DNA of 64,000 nt from Bradyrhizobium symbiodeficiens (GCF_002266465.3 NZ_CP029427.2:682001-746000); one strand, 5' to 3'. Positions 24,893 through 33,540 are shown, numbered from the stretch's first letter. Made by a program: numbers and translations. The notes: generated by a model not told the origin, from the letters alone.

Positions 24893-25696
24893 ATGACTGC
24901 CAGCCCCGTGCTGTGGACCCTTGACGAGCGAGGGGTTGCGACCGTCACGTTGAACCGGCCGGAGGTCAACAACGCCTATGACGGTGCGCTGATCGCGGGC
25001 GTGCTCGCGGCGATGGACGATCTCGGCAAGAAGCCCAACTTGCGCGTCGTCGTGCTCAGGGGAAACGGCAAGCATTTCCAGGCCGGCGCCGACCTCAAAT
25101 GGATCAACGGCGTGCGGCCGCAATCGGCCGAGGCCAACGAGGCGGCCTCGCGCGCGACCTTCGAGGCCGTGCAACGGCTCAACACACTGCCGATTCCGAC
25201 GGTCGCGCTGGTGCAGGGCGGCTGCTTCGGCGGCGGCACCGGCGTGATCGCAGGCTGCGACGTCGTGATCGCCGCGGACAATGCCCTGTTCTCGATCACC
25301 GAGGTGCGCTGGGGCCTGACGGCGGCGATCATCATCCCGCAGCTTTGCGATGCCATCGGCGTGCGCCAGGTCCGCCGCTACGCACTGACCGGCGAGCGCT
25401 TCGGTGCCGAGGACGCCCGCCGCATCGGTCTGGTCCACGAGGTGGTGCCGCTCGCCGATCTCGAAGTCGCCGGTGCCAAGGTGGTCGAGCAGCTGCTCGC
25501 CAACGGGCCGGAGGCGATGGCCGAGACCAAGAAGCTGGCGCTGGAGAGCTCGTTCGGCGGCATGGCGGTGGACGATGCGGCGTATGCGCGGCTCGTCCAC
25601 CTGCATTCGCTCAAGCGCCAGAGCGCGGAAGCTGCGGAAGGGCTGGCCTCGTTTGCGGAGAAGCGGGCGGGGAATTGGGGCGGCGGGAAAGGCTGA
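24893..25696 (+). CDS. Enoyl-CoA hydratase family, methylglutaconyl-CoA hydratase-like
   Basis: 267-residue crotonase. Oxyanion-hole segments FQAGADLKWINGV (about residues 62-74) and VQGGCFGGGTGVIAGCDVVIA (about 107-127). At the first catalytic Glu position of classical enoyl-CoA hydratase there is Gly (GGGTGV), while the second Glu is kept in SITEVRWGLTAAI. This one-Glu pattern is seen in 3-methylglutaconyl- and isohexenylglutaconyl-CoA hydratases (LiuC/AtuE), so a role in leucine or acyclic terpene breakdown is possible; no carboxylase genes are adjacent. GGAGG precedes ATG 24893 by eight bases. Confidence 0.86.
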   Translation: MTASPVLWTLDERGVATVTLNRPEVNNAYDGALIAGVLAAMDDLGKKPNLRVVVLRGNGKHFQAGADLKWINGVRPQSAEANEAASRATFEAVQRLNTLPIPTVALVQGGCFGGGTGVIAGCDVVIAADNALFSITEVRWGLTAAIIIPQLCDAIGVRQVRRYALTGERFGAEDARRIGLVHEVVPLADLEVAGAKVVEQLLANGPEAMAETKKLALESSFGGMAVDDAAYARLVHLHSLKRQSAEAAEGLASFAEKRAGNWGGGKG

Positions 25697-25699
25697 ACG

Positions 25700-25972
25700 T
25701 CAGCAGCCGCGGCAGATGTTGTTGATGCTGCGATAGACGGCATCGTCATCCTGTCGCATCTGGCGCAGCGTGTCGCGTGATTGGCCGTCATTGGCAGGTG
25801 CAACGGGCTTGCGCTTCGCGGCGAGCTCGTCCTCCTGCCGCTTGTAGCAGGCTTCGCGCTCGGGCTTGGCCTGGATGAAGCGGCAGCTTTGCTCCACGGC
25901 TGCGGCGGAAGAGGTTGAGATCGCGACGGCGACCAGGGCGGGCAGGGCGAATTTCAGGACTGTCGAATTCAT
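25700..25972 (-). CDS. Small secreted Cys-containing hypothetical protein
   Basis: 90 residues. Signal peptide (LKFALPALVAVAISTSSAAA), then a charged mature part with four Cys: QSCRFI, EACYKRQED and the terminal NICRGC. AAGGA lies six bases upstream of ATG 25972. The even Cys number suggests disulfides in the periplasm. It converges on the hydratase gene with three bases between stops. I recognise no family. Confidence 0.65.
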   Translation of the reverse strand: MNSTVLKFALPALVAVAISTSSAAAVEQSCRFIQAKPEREACYKRQEDELAAKRKPVAPANDGQSRDTLRQMRQDDDAVYRSINNICRGC

Positions 25973-26071
25973 GGCGGTCCTTCTCTCAGGTCCGTTGACC
26001 GAGGGCAACTGCCAACTTGACGGCGTGTAGTCCGGATGATCGAACCGATATCCGGGAATGCCGCGAGAAGT

Positions 26072-26097
26072 CCCGCATGTCGCTTCGCTCATGCGGG
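26072..26097. terminator. Hairpin downstream of the LysR gene
   Basis: CCCGCATG (26072-26079) pairs with CATGCGGG (26090-26097), 10-base loop TCGCTTCGCT. The CATGCGGGCTAC wording resembles a short repeat of Bradyrhizobium-type genomes. It lies 15 bases after the end of the minus-strand LysR gene and may end its transcript. Confidence 0.45.
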
Positions 26098-26112
26098 CTA
26101 CCGCCACCGGGC

Positions 26113-26997
26113 CTACAGCGACGGCGCGAGTGACGCTTTCAGCAGGGTGAGCAGCGCCTGCACCGCGGCGGCGTTGCGCCGCCGCTCGGGGATCGCGGCC
26201 TTCACCCACAATTCCGGAATCGGAAAGTCGCGCAGCACCGGCTTGAGCGTGCCGTCGCGCAAGGCGTCGGCCACGAGATAATGCGACAGCAGTGCGATGC
26301 CGTTGCCGGCGATGGCGCTGCTCGCCAGCACATGGCCCTCGTTGGAGGAGAGCAGCGGGCTGACCTGGATGCTGATGCGGCCCCGCGGTCCGTCGAAGAT
26401 CCATTCCGGGCCGGTCGGCAGAAAGCTGAGGCAGCGATGCTCGACGAGGTCGCGCGGGTGCTTTGGCGTGCCGTGCCTCTTCAAATAAGCGGGCGAGGCG
26501 CAGAGCAGCCGCTTCAGCGCGCAGAGCGGCTCGTCGATCACGCCGCCGAACGAATGCGGAAAGGCGCCGATCGCGATGTCGAATCCTTCGGTGACGGGAT
26601 CGACCGGGCGATCGATCAGCACGATGTCGAGCTTCAGCTTCGGGTTCTGGGTCTGGAACGCGCTGAAAGCGTCCGCGAGCCGAGCCACGGTCAGCGAGGT
26701 CGGCGCCTTGATGCGTAGGTGATCGACGAGATCGTGGCCCTTCTCGCCCATGCGCGAGAGCAGGTCGGTGGCATCGGTCACCACGCCTCGTGCGCGATGC
26801 ACATAGCGCTGTCCGGCCTCGGTCAGCCGCAACTGCCGGGTCGAGCGATGAAACAGCGGTGTGCCGATGCGCGTCTCCAGCTGTGTGACGCGCTTGGCGA
26901 CGACCGAAGTCGAAACGTTGAGCTTTCGCGCAGCGGCGGAGAAGCCGGCCGCATCCGCGGTGGCAAGGAAGGCCTGGAGGTTCACGAGAATATCCAT
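26113..26997 (-). CDS. LysR-family transcriptional regulator
   Basis: 294 residues. HTH DILVNLQAFLATADAAGFSAAARKLNVSTSVVAKRVTQLETRIG (about residues 2-45), continuing FHRSTRQLRLTEAGQRYVHRA, then an effector domain. The CrgA-like branch is likely from AARKLNVSTSVVAKRVTQLE. Divergent from the FAD oxidoreductase gene across 111 bases, the classic LysR arrangement, so it probably regulates that gene and the ABC transporter behind it. Confidence 0.9.
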   Translation of the reverse strand: MDILVNLQAFLATADAAGFSAAARKLNVSTSVVAKRVTQLETRIGTPLFHRSTRQLRLTEAGQRYVHRARGVVTDATDLLSRMGEKGHDLVDHLRIKAPTSLTVARLADAFSAFQTQNPKLKLDIVLIDRPVDPVTEGFDIAIGAFPHSFGGVIDEPLCALKRLLCASPAYLKRHGTPKHPRDLVEHRCLSFLPTGPEWIFDGPRGRISIQVSPLLSSNEGHVLASSAIAGNGIALLSHYLVADALRDGTLKPVLRDFPIPELWVKAAIPERRRNAAAVQALLTLLKASLAPSL

Positions 26998-27051
26998 CTC
27001 GACCTTTCTCGATTCGCGAAAACTGATCGCGTATTTTGGTGGATTGTACCG

Positions 27052-27089
27052 TCTCTTGCGTTAATTCATAGTCGAACCCAAGCAAGAGA
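27052..27089. promoter_or_regulatory. Inverted repeat in leader of FAD oxidoreductase gene
   Basis: TCTCTTGC (27052-27059) and GCAAGAGA (27082-27089) are perfect reverse complements with a 22-base spacer, followed by TTTTGGG and then the AAGGAA ribosome site. It may be the LysR binding region or a leader stem. Confidence 0.4.
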
Positions 27090-27108
27090 TTTTGGGAAGG
27101 AACGCGCC

Positions 27109-28473
27109 ATGCGGGCCACGATGATCGAAGAACCGGCACGACAGGTACCGCTCTATGGCGAATATGAAGTCGTCGTGCTCGGCGGCGGCCCGGCCGGCAT
27201 CGTCGCCGCGGCCTCAGCCGCGCGCGCAGAGCGAAAGACGCTTCTGATCGAGCGCTACGGGTTCCTCGGCGGCATGGGCACCGCTGCCGGTGTCACCAAT
27301 TTTTGCGGCCTGCATGGCAATGTCTACGGCCAGGCCCATCGCCTCGTGCAGGGCATGGCGTCCGAGCTGCTGGCGCGGATCGATCGGCTCAATGGCCTGA
27401 ACACGCCGCATCTGATCCTCGGCAAGGTCTTTGCCCAGGCCTATGACACCGCGGCCTACAAGATCGCGGCGGACCAACTGCTGGCGAGCCACAAGGTGCA
27501 CATCCTCTTCCACGCGCTCGGCGCCGGCGTGGTGATGGGCGACAACAGCCGCATCGACGCGCTGATGGTCGAGACCAAGGCCGGACGGCGGGCGGTGCGA
27601 TCAGAGATCTTCATCGATTGCTCCGGCGACGGCGACCTCGCCGTCTGGGCCGGTGCGCCATTCGACATCGGCGATGCGCACGGCCATCCGATGTATCCCT
27701 CGATGATGCTCCGTCTCAACGGCATCGATCCTGACAAGGCGGGCGCTGCCTGGCGCACCATTCCGCATTTGATGGAAAAGGCGCTTGCCGCCGGCACCCA
27801 CACATTCCCGCGCAAGAGCGCCATCGTACGGCCGCAGAAATCCGGCATCGAGTGGCGTGTGAACTTCACGCAAGTGGCGCGCGAGGATGGCCACGCCATC
27901 AACGGCGTCGAGCCCGACGATCTCACCCGCGGCGAGATCGAGGGCCGCAAACAGGCGCTCGCCGCGTTCGAATTCCTGCGCACCGTGCCCGGCTTCGAAA
28001 AGTCCTACATCGTCGACCTGCCGCCACAACTCGGCATCCGCGAGACCCGGCGTATCAAGGGCGGCTATCAGCTCAGCGGCGAGGACGTGCTCGGCTGCGC
28101 CTCCTTCGAGGACTCGATTGGCGTCAATGGCTGGCCGATCGAGGCTCACGTTCCCGGCGACGTCGTCTTCACTTTTCCACCGATCCCGGAGTCCCGCGGC
28201 TACAACGAGCTGCCGTATCGGATGCTGGTGCCCGAAGGTGTCGACAATCTGCTGGTCGCCGGCCGTTGCGCCTCGATGACCCACGAGGGCCAGTCCGCGG
28301 CGCGGGTCTCGGGGGCCTGTTTTGCGATGGGCGAGGCGGCCGGTTCCGCCGCTGCATTGGCACTCTCCGGAAACCGGATTCCACGCGACATCCCCATTGA
28401 AAAGTTGCAGGAAACATTGAAACAACAGGGCGCCTTCATCGGACGGGACCAGCCGGTGCCCGAGGGCCTGTAA
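27109..28473 (+). CDS. FAD-dependent oxidoreductase (FAD_oxidored family)
   Basis: 454 residues. Dinucleotide-binding VVVLGGGPAGIVAAASAARA (about residues 21-40), then LIERYGFLGGMGTAAGVTNFCG, the hallmark of the FAD_oxidored group, FIDCSGDGDLAVWAGAP (second GD motif), QLGIRETRRIKGGYQLSGEDV and NLLVAGRCASMTHEGQSAARV near the C-terminus. Substrates of this family are mostly unknown. AAGGAA precedes ATG 27109. A NitT/TauT-type ABC transporter follows after 35 bases, which suggests that the transporter imports the compound this enzyme oxidises, under control of the divergent LysR protein. Confidence 0.87.
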   Translation: MRATMIEEPARQVPLYGEYEVVVLGGGPAGIVAAASAARAERKTLLIERYGFLGGMGTAAGVTNFCGLHGNVYGQAHRLVQGMASELLARIDRLNGLNTPHLILGKVFAQAYDTAAYKIAADQLLASHKVHILFHALGAGVVMGDNSRIDALMVETKAGRRAVRSEIFIDCSGDGDLAVWAGAPFDIGDAHGHPMYPSMMLRLNGIDPDKAGAAWRTIPHLMEKALAAGTHTFPRKSAIVRPQKSGIEWRVNFTQVAREDGHAINGVEPDDLTRGEIEGRKQALAAFEFLRTVPGFEKSYIVDLPPQLGIRETRRIKGGYQLSGEDVLGCASFEDSIGVNGWPIEAHVPGDVVFTFPPIPESRGYNELPYRMLVPEGVDNLLVAGRCASMTHEGQSAARVSGACFAMGEAAGSAAALALSGNRIPRDIPIEKLQETLKQQGAFIGRDQPVPEGL

Positions 28474-28508
28474 CGGACTGCAAGATAAACGGCGGCGGAG
28501 GAAGCAGG

Positions 28509-29513
28509 ATGATCGGAATTGCGCGGCTCGCGGCAGCCAGTCTTTTGGCGATCATGGCGATGGGTACAGTCCATGCCGAGGATGCGCTGAAGGCCAGGAT
28601 CGGCGTGCTCCGTCTGTCCTCTTCCGCGCCGGTCTTCATCGCGCAGGACAAGGGCTATTTTCGCGAGGCCGGCCTCGAGGTCGAGCTGAAATTCTTCGAC
28701 GCGGCACAGCCGATCGCGGTCGCCACCACGTCGGGCGACGTCGATTTCGGCATCACCGCCTTCACCGCCGGTCTCTACAATCTCGCCGGCAAGGGCGTGC
28801 TGAAGGTGATCGGCGGCATGAGCCGCGAGAAGGCCGGCTATCCCCTGATCGGCTATTTCGCCAGCAACAACGCCTACGCGGCTGGATTGAAGACGCCGAA
28901 GGACCTCGCGGGCAAACGCGTGGCGATGACGCAGGTCGGCTCCTCCTTCCACTATTCGCTCGGCCTGCTCGCCGACAAATACGGCTTCAAGCTCGCGGAC
29001 GTGAAGATCGTGCCGCTGCAATCGTTGTCCAATGCCGCCGCCGCGCTGAAGGGCGAGACCGTCGATGCGGCGCTGCTGCCGATCTCGACGGCGCGAAAGC
29101 TCACGGACGAAGGCGGAGCGAAATTCCTGGGCTGGGTCGGCGACGAAACGCCGTGGCAACTGGGTGCGGTGTTCGCCTCGCCGAAGATGCTGACCAACAA
29201 GGCGCTGGTGACGAAGCTGCTTGGCGCCTTGGCGAAGGCGGACCGCGAATATCACGACGTCATCCTCGCCGCGATGAAGGGCGGTGTTGCGCCGATCAAC
29301 GACCAGACAAAGCCGCTGCTGGAGATCATCGCAAAGTACACCAACCTCCCGGTCGAGCAGGTGGTCGGCAATTGCGCCTATATCGATCCCGACGGCAAGC
29401 TCGACGTGAAGAACGTCGACAACCAGATCAAATGGCTGCAGGAGCAGGGCTTCGTCGACAAGGGCTTTGACGCGAACGCGATCATCGCCAAGGACTATGT
29501 GAAGGCGGATTGA
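28509..29513 (+). CDS. NitT/TauT-type ABC transporter substrate-binding protein
   Basis: 334 residues, signal peptide (IARLAAASLLAIMAMGTVHA, cleavage near 23). ARIGVLRLSSSAPVFIAQDKGYFREAGLEVELKFF is the NMT1-type N-terminus; DVDFGITAFTAGLYNLA, and GKRVAMTQVGSSFHYSLGLLADKYG follow. Periplasmic ligand binder for the ATPase and permease encoded next. GGAGGAAGCAGG precedes ATG 28509. Ligand unknown; an organic acid or amine related to the FAD enzyme is a guess from context. Confidence 0.88.
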   Translation: MIGIARLAAASLLAIMAMGTVHAEDALKARIGVLRLSSSAPVFIAQDKGYFREAGLEVELKFFDAAQPIAVATTSGDVDFGITAFTAGLYNLAGKGVLKVIGGMSREKAGYPLIGYFASNNAYAAGLKTPKDLAGKRVAMTQVGSSFHYSLGLLADKYGFKLADVKIVPLQSLSNAAAALKGETVDAALLPISTARKLTDEGGAKFLGWVGDETPWQLGAVFASPKMLTNKALVTKLLGALAKADREYHDVILAAMKGGVAPINDQTKPLLEIIAKYTNLPVEQVVGNCAYIDPDGKLDVKNVDNQIKWLQEQGFVDKGFDANAIIAKDYVKAD

Positions 29514-29529
29514 AAGCGGGACGCAACTT

Positions 29530-30303
29530 ATGGACCTGATCGCCAACCGCATCACTCATCGCTTCGGCGATCTCGCCGTGCTCGACGACGTCTCCTTCAC
29601 GGTCGGCGCTGGCGAGGTGGTGGCGATTGTCGGGCCCTCCGGTTGCGGAAAGAGCACGCTGCTGTCGATCCTCGGTGGCCTGCTGCAACCGACATCGGGC
29701 GCGCCGGAGCTGCGCGGCGCACCGCCGGCGGGCAGCCTCAATCCGCTCACCTTCGTGTTCCAGGATTTCGCGCTGCTGCCCTGGGCGAGCGTCGAGGACA
29801 ACGTCGAATTCCCGTTGCTGCACACTCAGCTCTCGGCCCCACAGCGCCGCGCGCTTGTCGACGATGCGTTGCGTCGCACGGGCCTGACCGATTTCCGCAA
29901 CACCTATCCCAAGCAACTCTCCGGCGGCATGCGCCAGCGCGTCGGCATCTCGCGCGCGCTCGCGGTGAAGCCCGCCATTCTGCTGATGGACGAGCCGCTG
30001 TCGGCGCTGGATTCGCAGACCCGCGAGCTCTTGGTGGAGGATTTCGTCCGCCTGCTCGCCGACGGCGGCATGGGCGCGGTCTATGTCACCCATAATCTCG
30101 AAGAGGCGGCGCGGCTGGCCGACCGCATTGTGGTGCTGTCGCGGCGGCCGGGGCGCATTCGCGAGGTCGTGACCGTGCCGATGACGCGCAGCGAGCGCGG
30201 CGAAGCTGCGGCGCGCGAAAAATTGCTGGCGCTGCAGAACCAGATCTGGTCGCTGATCCGCAACGAGGCCATTGATGCAGAGCGCGAGGTCCAGCATGCT
30301 TGA
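29530..30303 (+). CDS. NitT/TauT-type ABC transporter ATP-binding protein
   Basis: 257 residues. Walker A GPSGCGKSTLL (about residues 36-46), Q-loop FVFQDFALLPWASV, ABC signature LSGGMRQRVGISRALA, Walker B ILLMDEPLSALDSQTR, and the switch His in YVTHNLEEAARLADR. Cytoplasmic ATPase of the importer. Its last codons overlap the permease start. Confidence 0.93.
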   Translation: MDLIANRITHRFGDLAVLDDVSFTVGAGEVVAIVGPSGCGKSTLLSILGGLLQPTSGAPELRGAPPAGSLNPLTFVFQDFALLPWASVEDNVEFPLLHTQLSAPQRRALVDDALRRTGLTDFRNTYPKQLSGGMRQRVGISRALAVKPAILLMDEPLSALDSQTRELLVEDFVRLLADGGMGAVYVTHNLEEAARLADRIVVLSRRPGRIREVVTVPMTRSERGEAAAREKLLALQNQIWSLIRNEAIDAEREVQHA

Positions 30304-31117
30304 TCGCGCGGCGACTGACATTGCGAAGGACGGAGCGACGCGGCGCGTGCGGTTTCGCGGCGCCGGCTTTGTTCCCGCCAGCAGCCGTTTCGGCGGCTGG
30401 ATCGCGCTCGCTCTGGTCATCGCGATCTGGCAGGCGGCGGGCAGCACCGGCCTCGTCAATGCGCTATTTCTGCCGACGCCCGCTGCAATCGTGCGCGCGA
30501 TCTATCAGCTCGCGGTCTCCGGCGCGCTCTGGCAGCATCTCTCGGCGTCGCTGCTGCGCATCGGCGTCGGCTGGCTGCTCGGCACCGCGGCCGGCGTGGT
30601 GGTCGGCTTTGCCATCGGCCTCTCCCGACTGGCGCGCAGCGTCGGCATCACCTTCATCTCGGCGCTGTTCCCGATTCCGAAGATCGCGCTGCTGCCGCTC
30701 CTGATCCTCTGGCTCGGCATCGGCGAAGAGCCGAAGATCGCGACCATCGCGCTGGGGGTGTTCTTCTCGACCGCGATCTCGGTCTATAGCGGCGTCGACG
30801 CCGTGCCGCGCAATTTGATCCGCATGGCGCAGAGCTTCAACGTTCCCTTCGCCACCATCGTGCGCAAGGTGATCTGGCCCGGCGCGCTGCCCGCGATCCT
30901 CGCCGGCTTCCGCATCACCGCCTCGGTGGCGCTGCTGCTCGTCGTCAGCGCCGAGATGATCGGCGCGCAGTACGGCATCGGCGCCTTCGTGTTGCAGGCC
31001 GGCAATCTGATGCAGACGGATCAACTGCTCGCGGGCGTAGTGATCCTGTCGGTGTTCGGGCTGGCGGTGGGGAAAGTGATCAATCTGCTGGAGACGCGGT
31101 TGCTGCACTGGCGGTAG
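30296..31117 (+). CDS. NitT/TauT-type ABC transporter permease
   Basis: 273 residues with about six membrane helices. The EAA-type cytoplasmic loop is NLIRMAQSFNVPFATIVRKVIWPGALPAILAGFR (about residues 175-208), typical of the SsuC/TauC permeases. ATG 30296 is chosen because GAGG lies six bases upstream; it overlaps the ATPase gene by eight bases. ATG 30275 is an earlier in-frame alternative. Last gene of the LysR-linked ABC unit; a palindromic repeat follows. Confidence 0.9.
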   Translation: MLDRAATDIAKDGATRRVRFRGAGFVPASSRFGGWIALALVIAIWQAAGSTGLVNALFLPTPAAIVRAIYQLAVSGALWQHLSASLLRIGVGWLLGTAAGVVVGFAIGLSRLARSVGITFISALFPIPKIALLPLLILWLGIGEEPKIATIALGVFFSTAISVYSGVDAVPRNLIRMAQSFNVPFATIVRKVIWPGALPAILAGFRITASVALLLVVSAEMIGAQYGIGAFVLQAGNLMQTDQLLAGVVILSVFGLAVGKVINLLETRLLHWR

Positions 31118-31133
31118 CGGCAATCACTGGCCC

Positions 31134-31228
31134 CGTAGGGTGGGTTAGCGAAGCGTAACCCACCACTTCTAACTCCGCAGAAAGCAGAGCGGTGGATTAC
31201 GCCTTCGGCTAACTAATCCACCCCTACG
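31134..31228. repeat. Palindromic intergenic repeat between convergent genes
   Basis: CGTAGGGTGGGTTAG (31134-31148) is matched by CTAATCCACCCCTACG (31213-31228), and an inner stem GGGTTA/TAACCC (31142-31161) encloses GCGAAGCG. The GTAGGGTGGGTTAGCGAAGCG wording is a well-known high-copy pattern in Bradyrhizobium-like genomes. It separates the permease and the gentisate dioxygenase genes, which end towards each other. Confidence 0.75.
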
Positions 31229-31234
31229 AAACCC

Positions 31235-32275
31235 TCACGCATTGCCGCGATCTTCCCTGAACAAATCCAGCTTCTGCTGCACGGGCCGATCCGAGAAGCT
31301 GAACAGCACGGCGTCCTCATCCGCCTCGTGCGTGACCCAGTGCCAGCTCGGCACCACGAACAGATCGCGGGGACCCCATTCGAAGACCGCATCGCCGATG
31401 CGGCTGCGGCCCTTGCCCTCGATCGGGCAGAACACGGTCGCGTCAGTTGACCGATAGCGCGCGGTCTTGAAACCCTTGGGCAGCAGCTGGATGAAGGTGC
31501 CGATGGTCGGCATCGCGAAATCGCCGGTCTCGGGGTTGCTGAACTTCAGCTTCAGCCCGTGGCAGGCGTCCCACTCCTGGCTCGTGCGCGCCTTCTCCAG
31601 GGCTTCGCGGGTGTAGGCATAGGGATAGCTGAAGATCGGCGAGGTCTTCGAGTTGCGCTTGACGTCGACCGGCAGCAGATTGTGGCCGTAGCGCGCAAAG
31701 CTGTCGCCGGCGGGCTTCGTGATCTTCTGCTGATCTTCCTTCGAGCCTTCCGCAAAGGAGCAATCGAAGAACTGCACCAGGGGAATATCCAGGCCGTCGA
31801 GCCAGAACATCGGCTGATCGGTCTCGTTTGAATGATCGTGCCAGGTCATCGACGGCGTGATGATGAAGTCGCCCGGCTCCATCGCGGTGCGCTCGCCATC
31901 AACCGCGGTATGGGCACCCTTGCCTTCGAGCACGAAGCGCAGCGCGGACTGGCTGTGCCGGTGTGCCGGCGCGACGTCGCCGGGCACCACCATCTGCACG
32001 CCGGCATAGAGCGAGGTCGTGATCTTGGACTGGCCGCGCAGACCGGGATTCTCCAGCACCAGCACGCGCCGCTCGGCTTCCTTGGCGGTGATCAGTTTAC
32101 CGGCCTCCGTCATGTAGTCGCGGATGACGTCAAATTTCCAGAGGTGCGGCCGGCAGGCGCTCTTCGGCTCCGGCGTGATCAGATCGCTCATCACCGTCCA
32201 CAGCGCGGTGAGGTTTTCGCCATCGATCTTCTTGTAGAAGGCCTCGCGTTCCGGCGTCTTGGTCACGGCTTCCAT
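31235..32275 (-). CDS. Gentisate 1,2-dioxygenase
   Basis: 346-residue bicupin Fe(II) ring-cleavage enzyme converting gentisate to maleylpyruvate with O2. First cupin: PAHRHSQSALRFVLEGKGAHTAVDGE and TPSMTWHDHSN, giving the three His iron ligands (about residues 104, 106 and 145). The N-terminal ALWTVMSDLITPEP and PHLWKFDVIRDYM are family-typical, and the second cupin ends in VPSWHWVTHEADEDAVLFSFSD. GGGAG is well placed before ATG 32275. A promoter TTGACG-N16-TATACT overlaps an operator-like sequence upstream. It feeds the isomerase encoded divergently. Confidence 0.93.
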   Translation of the reverse strand: MEAVTKTPEREAFYKKIDGENLTALWTVMSDLITPEPKSACRPHLWKFDVIRDYMTEAGKLITAKEAERRVLVLENPGLRGQSKITTSLYAGVQMVVPGDVAPAHRHSQSALRFVLEGKGAHTAVDGERTAMEPGDFIITPSMTWHDHSNETDQPMFWLDGLDIPLVQFFDCSFAEGSKEDQQKITKPAGDSFARYGHNLLPVDVKRNSKTSPIFSYPYAYTREALEKARTSQEWDACHGLKLKFSNPETGDFAMPTIGTFIQLLPKGFKTARYRSTDATVFCPIEGKGRSRIGDAVFEWGPRDLFVVPSWHWVTHEADEDAVLFSFSDRPVQQKLDLFREDRGNA

Positions 32276-32300
32276 GGCGGCGCTCCCGTTCGTTTTGTTG

Positions 32301-32335
32301 ATTGACAGTATACTGACGGTCTAGGTAGCGTCAAT
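32301..32335 (-). promoter_or_regulatory. Promoter and MarR-type operator of gentisate dioxygenase
   Basis: Read on the minus strand, TTGACG (32334-32329) and TATACT (32312-32307) are 16 bases apart and make a good sigma-70 promoter ending about 30 bases before the dioxygenase ATG. Over the -10 lies GACAGTA-TACT-GACGGTC (32304-32321), an imperfect palindrome nearly identical to the one at 36453. The region also shows ATTGAC (32301-32306) opposite GTCAAT (32330-32335). Confidence 0.65.
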
Positions 32336-32365
32336 GCGACGAACAAGAACGTAAGGGAGGTTTCG

Positions 32366-32998
32366 ATGAAGCTGCACGGCTATTTCCGCTCCAGCGCCGC
32401 CTATCGGGTGCGGATCGCGCTGAACCTGAAGGGCCTCGGGGCCGAGCACCTGCCGCACCATTTGCGCAAGGGCGAGCAATGCGCGCCCGCTTATCTCGCG
32501 ATCAATCCGCAAGGGCTGGTCCCGACGCTGGAGAACGATGGCGGCGCGGTGCTGACGCAATCGGTCGCGATCATCGAATGGCTCGACGAGACCCATCCCA
32601 ATCCGCCGCTGCTGCCGAAGGATCCGCTGCGCCGCGCCAAGGTGAGGGCGTTTGCGCTGGCGATCGCCTGCGACACCCATCCGGTGCAGAACCTGAAAGT
32701 GCTGGCGCGGCTGCGCGAGCTCGGGCTGGCTGAAGAGAAGGTCCAGGACTGGGCGGCGTGGGTCAACCGCGAGGGACTGTCGGCCTGCGAGACGCTGATC
32801 CGGGACGAGCCCGGGCCGTTCTGCTTCGGCGATGCGCCGACGCTCGCCGATCTCTGCCTGGTGCCGCAGCTCGCCAATGCCCGCCGTTTCGGCGTCGATG
32901 TCTCGGCCTATCCTCGCCTGCTCGCGGCGGAAGCTGCCGCAAAGGCGCTCGCCGCGTTTGCTAATGCCGCACCGGAGAAGCAGCCCGATGCCGAGTAA
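32366..32998 (+). CDS. Zeta-class GST maleylpyruvate (maleylacetoacetate) isomerase
   Basis: 210 residues. The zeta-class signature FRSSAAYRVRIALNLKG (about residues 7-23) with the two catalytic Ser, INPQGLVPTLENDGGAVLTQSVAIIEWLDE for glutathione binding, and IACDTHPVQNLKVLARL in the helical domain. Isomerises maleylpyruvate to fumarylpyruvate (or maleylacetoacetate to fumarylacetoacetate); the gentisate dioxygenase next door favours the first. AGGGAGG precedes ATG 32366. Its end overlaps the MarR gene by 11 bases. Confidence 0.9.
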   Translation: MKLHGYFRSSAAYRVRIALNLKGLGAEHLPHHLRKGEQCAPAYLAINPQGLVPTLENDGGAVLTQSVAIIEWLDETHPNPPLLPKDPLRRAKVRAFALAIACDTHPVQNLKVLARLRELGLAEEKVQDWAAWVNREGLSACETLIRDEPGPFCFGDAPTLADLCLVPQLANARRFGVDVSAYPRLLAAEAAAKALAAFANAAPEKQPDAE

Positions 32999-33500
32999 GG
33001 CTTCTCCTCCCATCACGATCGATGCGGTCTATGCCGCGCCGGGCTATCTGTTCCGGCGCATGCAGCAGATCGCTGTCTCGATCTTCATGGAGGAGTGCAA
33101 GGCGTTCGATCTGACCCCGGTGCAATATGCGGCGCTGATCGCGATCCACACCCATCCCGGCATCGATGCCACGCGGCTGTCGGCGGTGATCGCCTTCGAC
33201 CGCTCCACGCTCGGCAGCGTGATCGAACGTCTCCAGGCTAAGGACTATGTCGAACGCAAGCCGGCCCCCGAGGACAAGCGGATCAAGCTGCTCCATCTGA
33301 CCAGATCGGGCGCCGCGATTCTGCGCGAGATCATCCCCGCGGTCGAACGCGCCCAGGCGCGCATGCTGGAGCCGCTCAAGCCGGCCGATCGCAAGACGCT
33401 GATGGGGCTTATGGTGCAACTCGTCGATCTCAACAACGAGGCGTCGCGCGTGCCGCTGCGGGCGGAGGACGCGCTGGAGCATCTGGGGAAGGCGGGGTGA
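32988..33500 (+). CDS. MarR-family transcriptional regulator
   Basis: 170 residues. GYLFRRMQQIAVSIFMEECKAFDLTPVQYAALIAI then the winged helix IDATRLSAVIAFDRSTLGSVIERLQAKDYVERKPAPEDKRIKLLHLTRSG (about residues 60-110). ATG 32988 overlaps the isomerase gene by 11 bases with GGAG ten bases upstream, so it is probably made from the same message. MarR proteins of this type usually respond to aromatic acids or aryl-CoA and repress catabolic genes. The two matching palindromes at 32304 and 36453 are the natural targets. Confidence 0.9.
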   Translation: MPSKASPPITIDAVYAAPGYLFRRMQQIAVSIFMEECKAFDLTPVQYAALIAIHTHPGIDATRLSAVIAFDRSTLGSVIERLQAKDYVERKPAPEDKRIKLLHLTRSGAAILREIIPAVERAQARMLEPLKPADRKTLMGLMVQLVDLNNEASRVPLRAEDALEHLGKAG

Positions 33501-33540
33501 GGGAAGTGAGGAAGGCGCCGCTGTTGCAAGAATAGAGGTG

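Noticed and set aside
31134-31228. CRISPR-like array
   Set aside because: Repeats here are inverted hairpins without regularly spaced direct repeats or spacers, and no cas gene is present.
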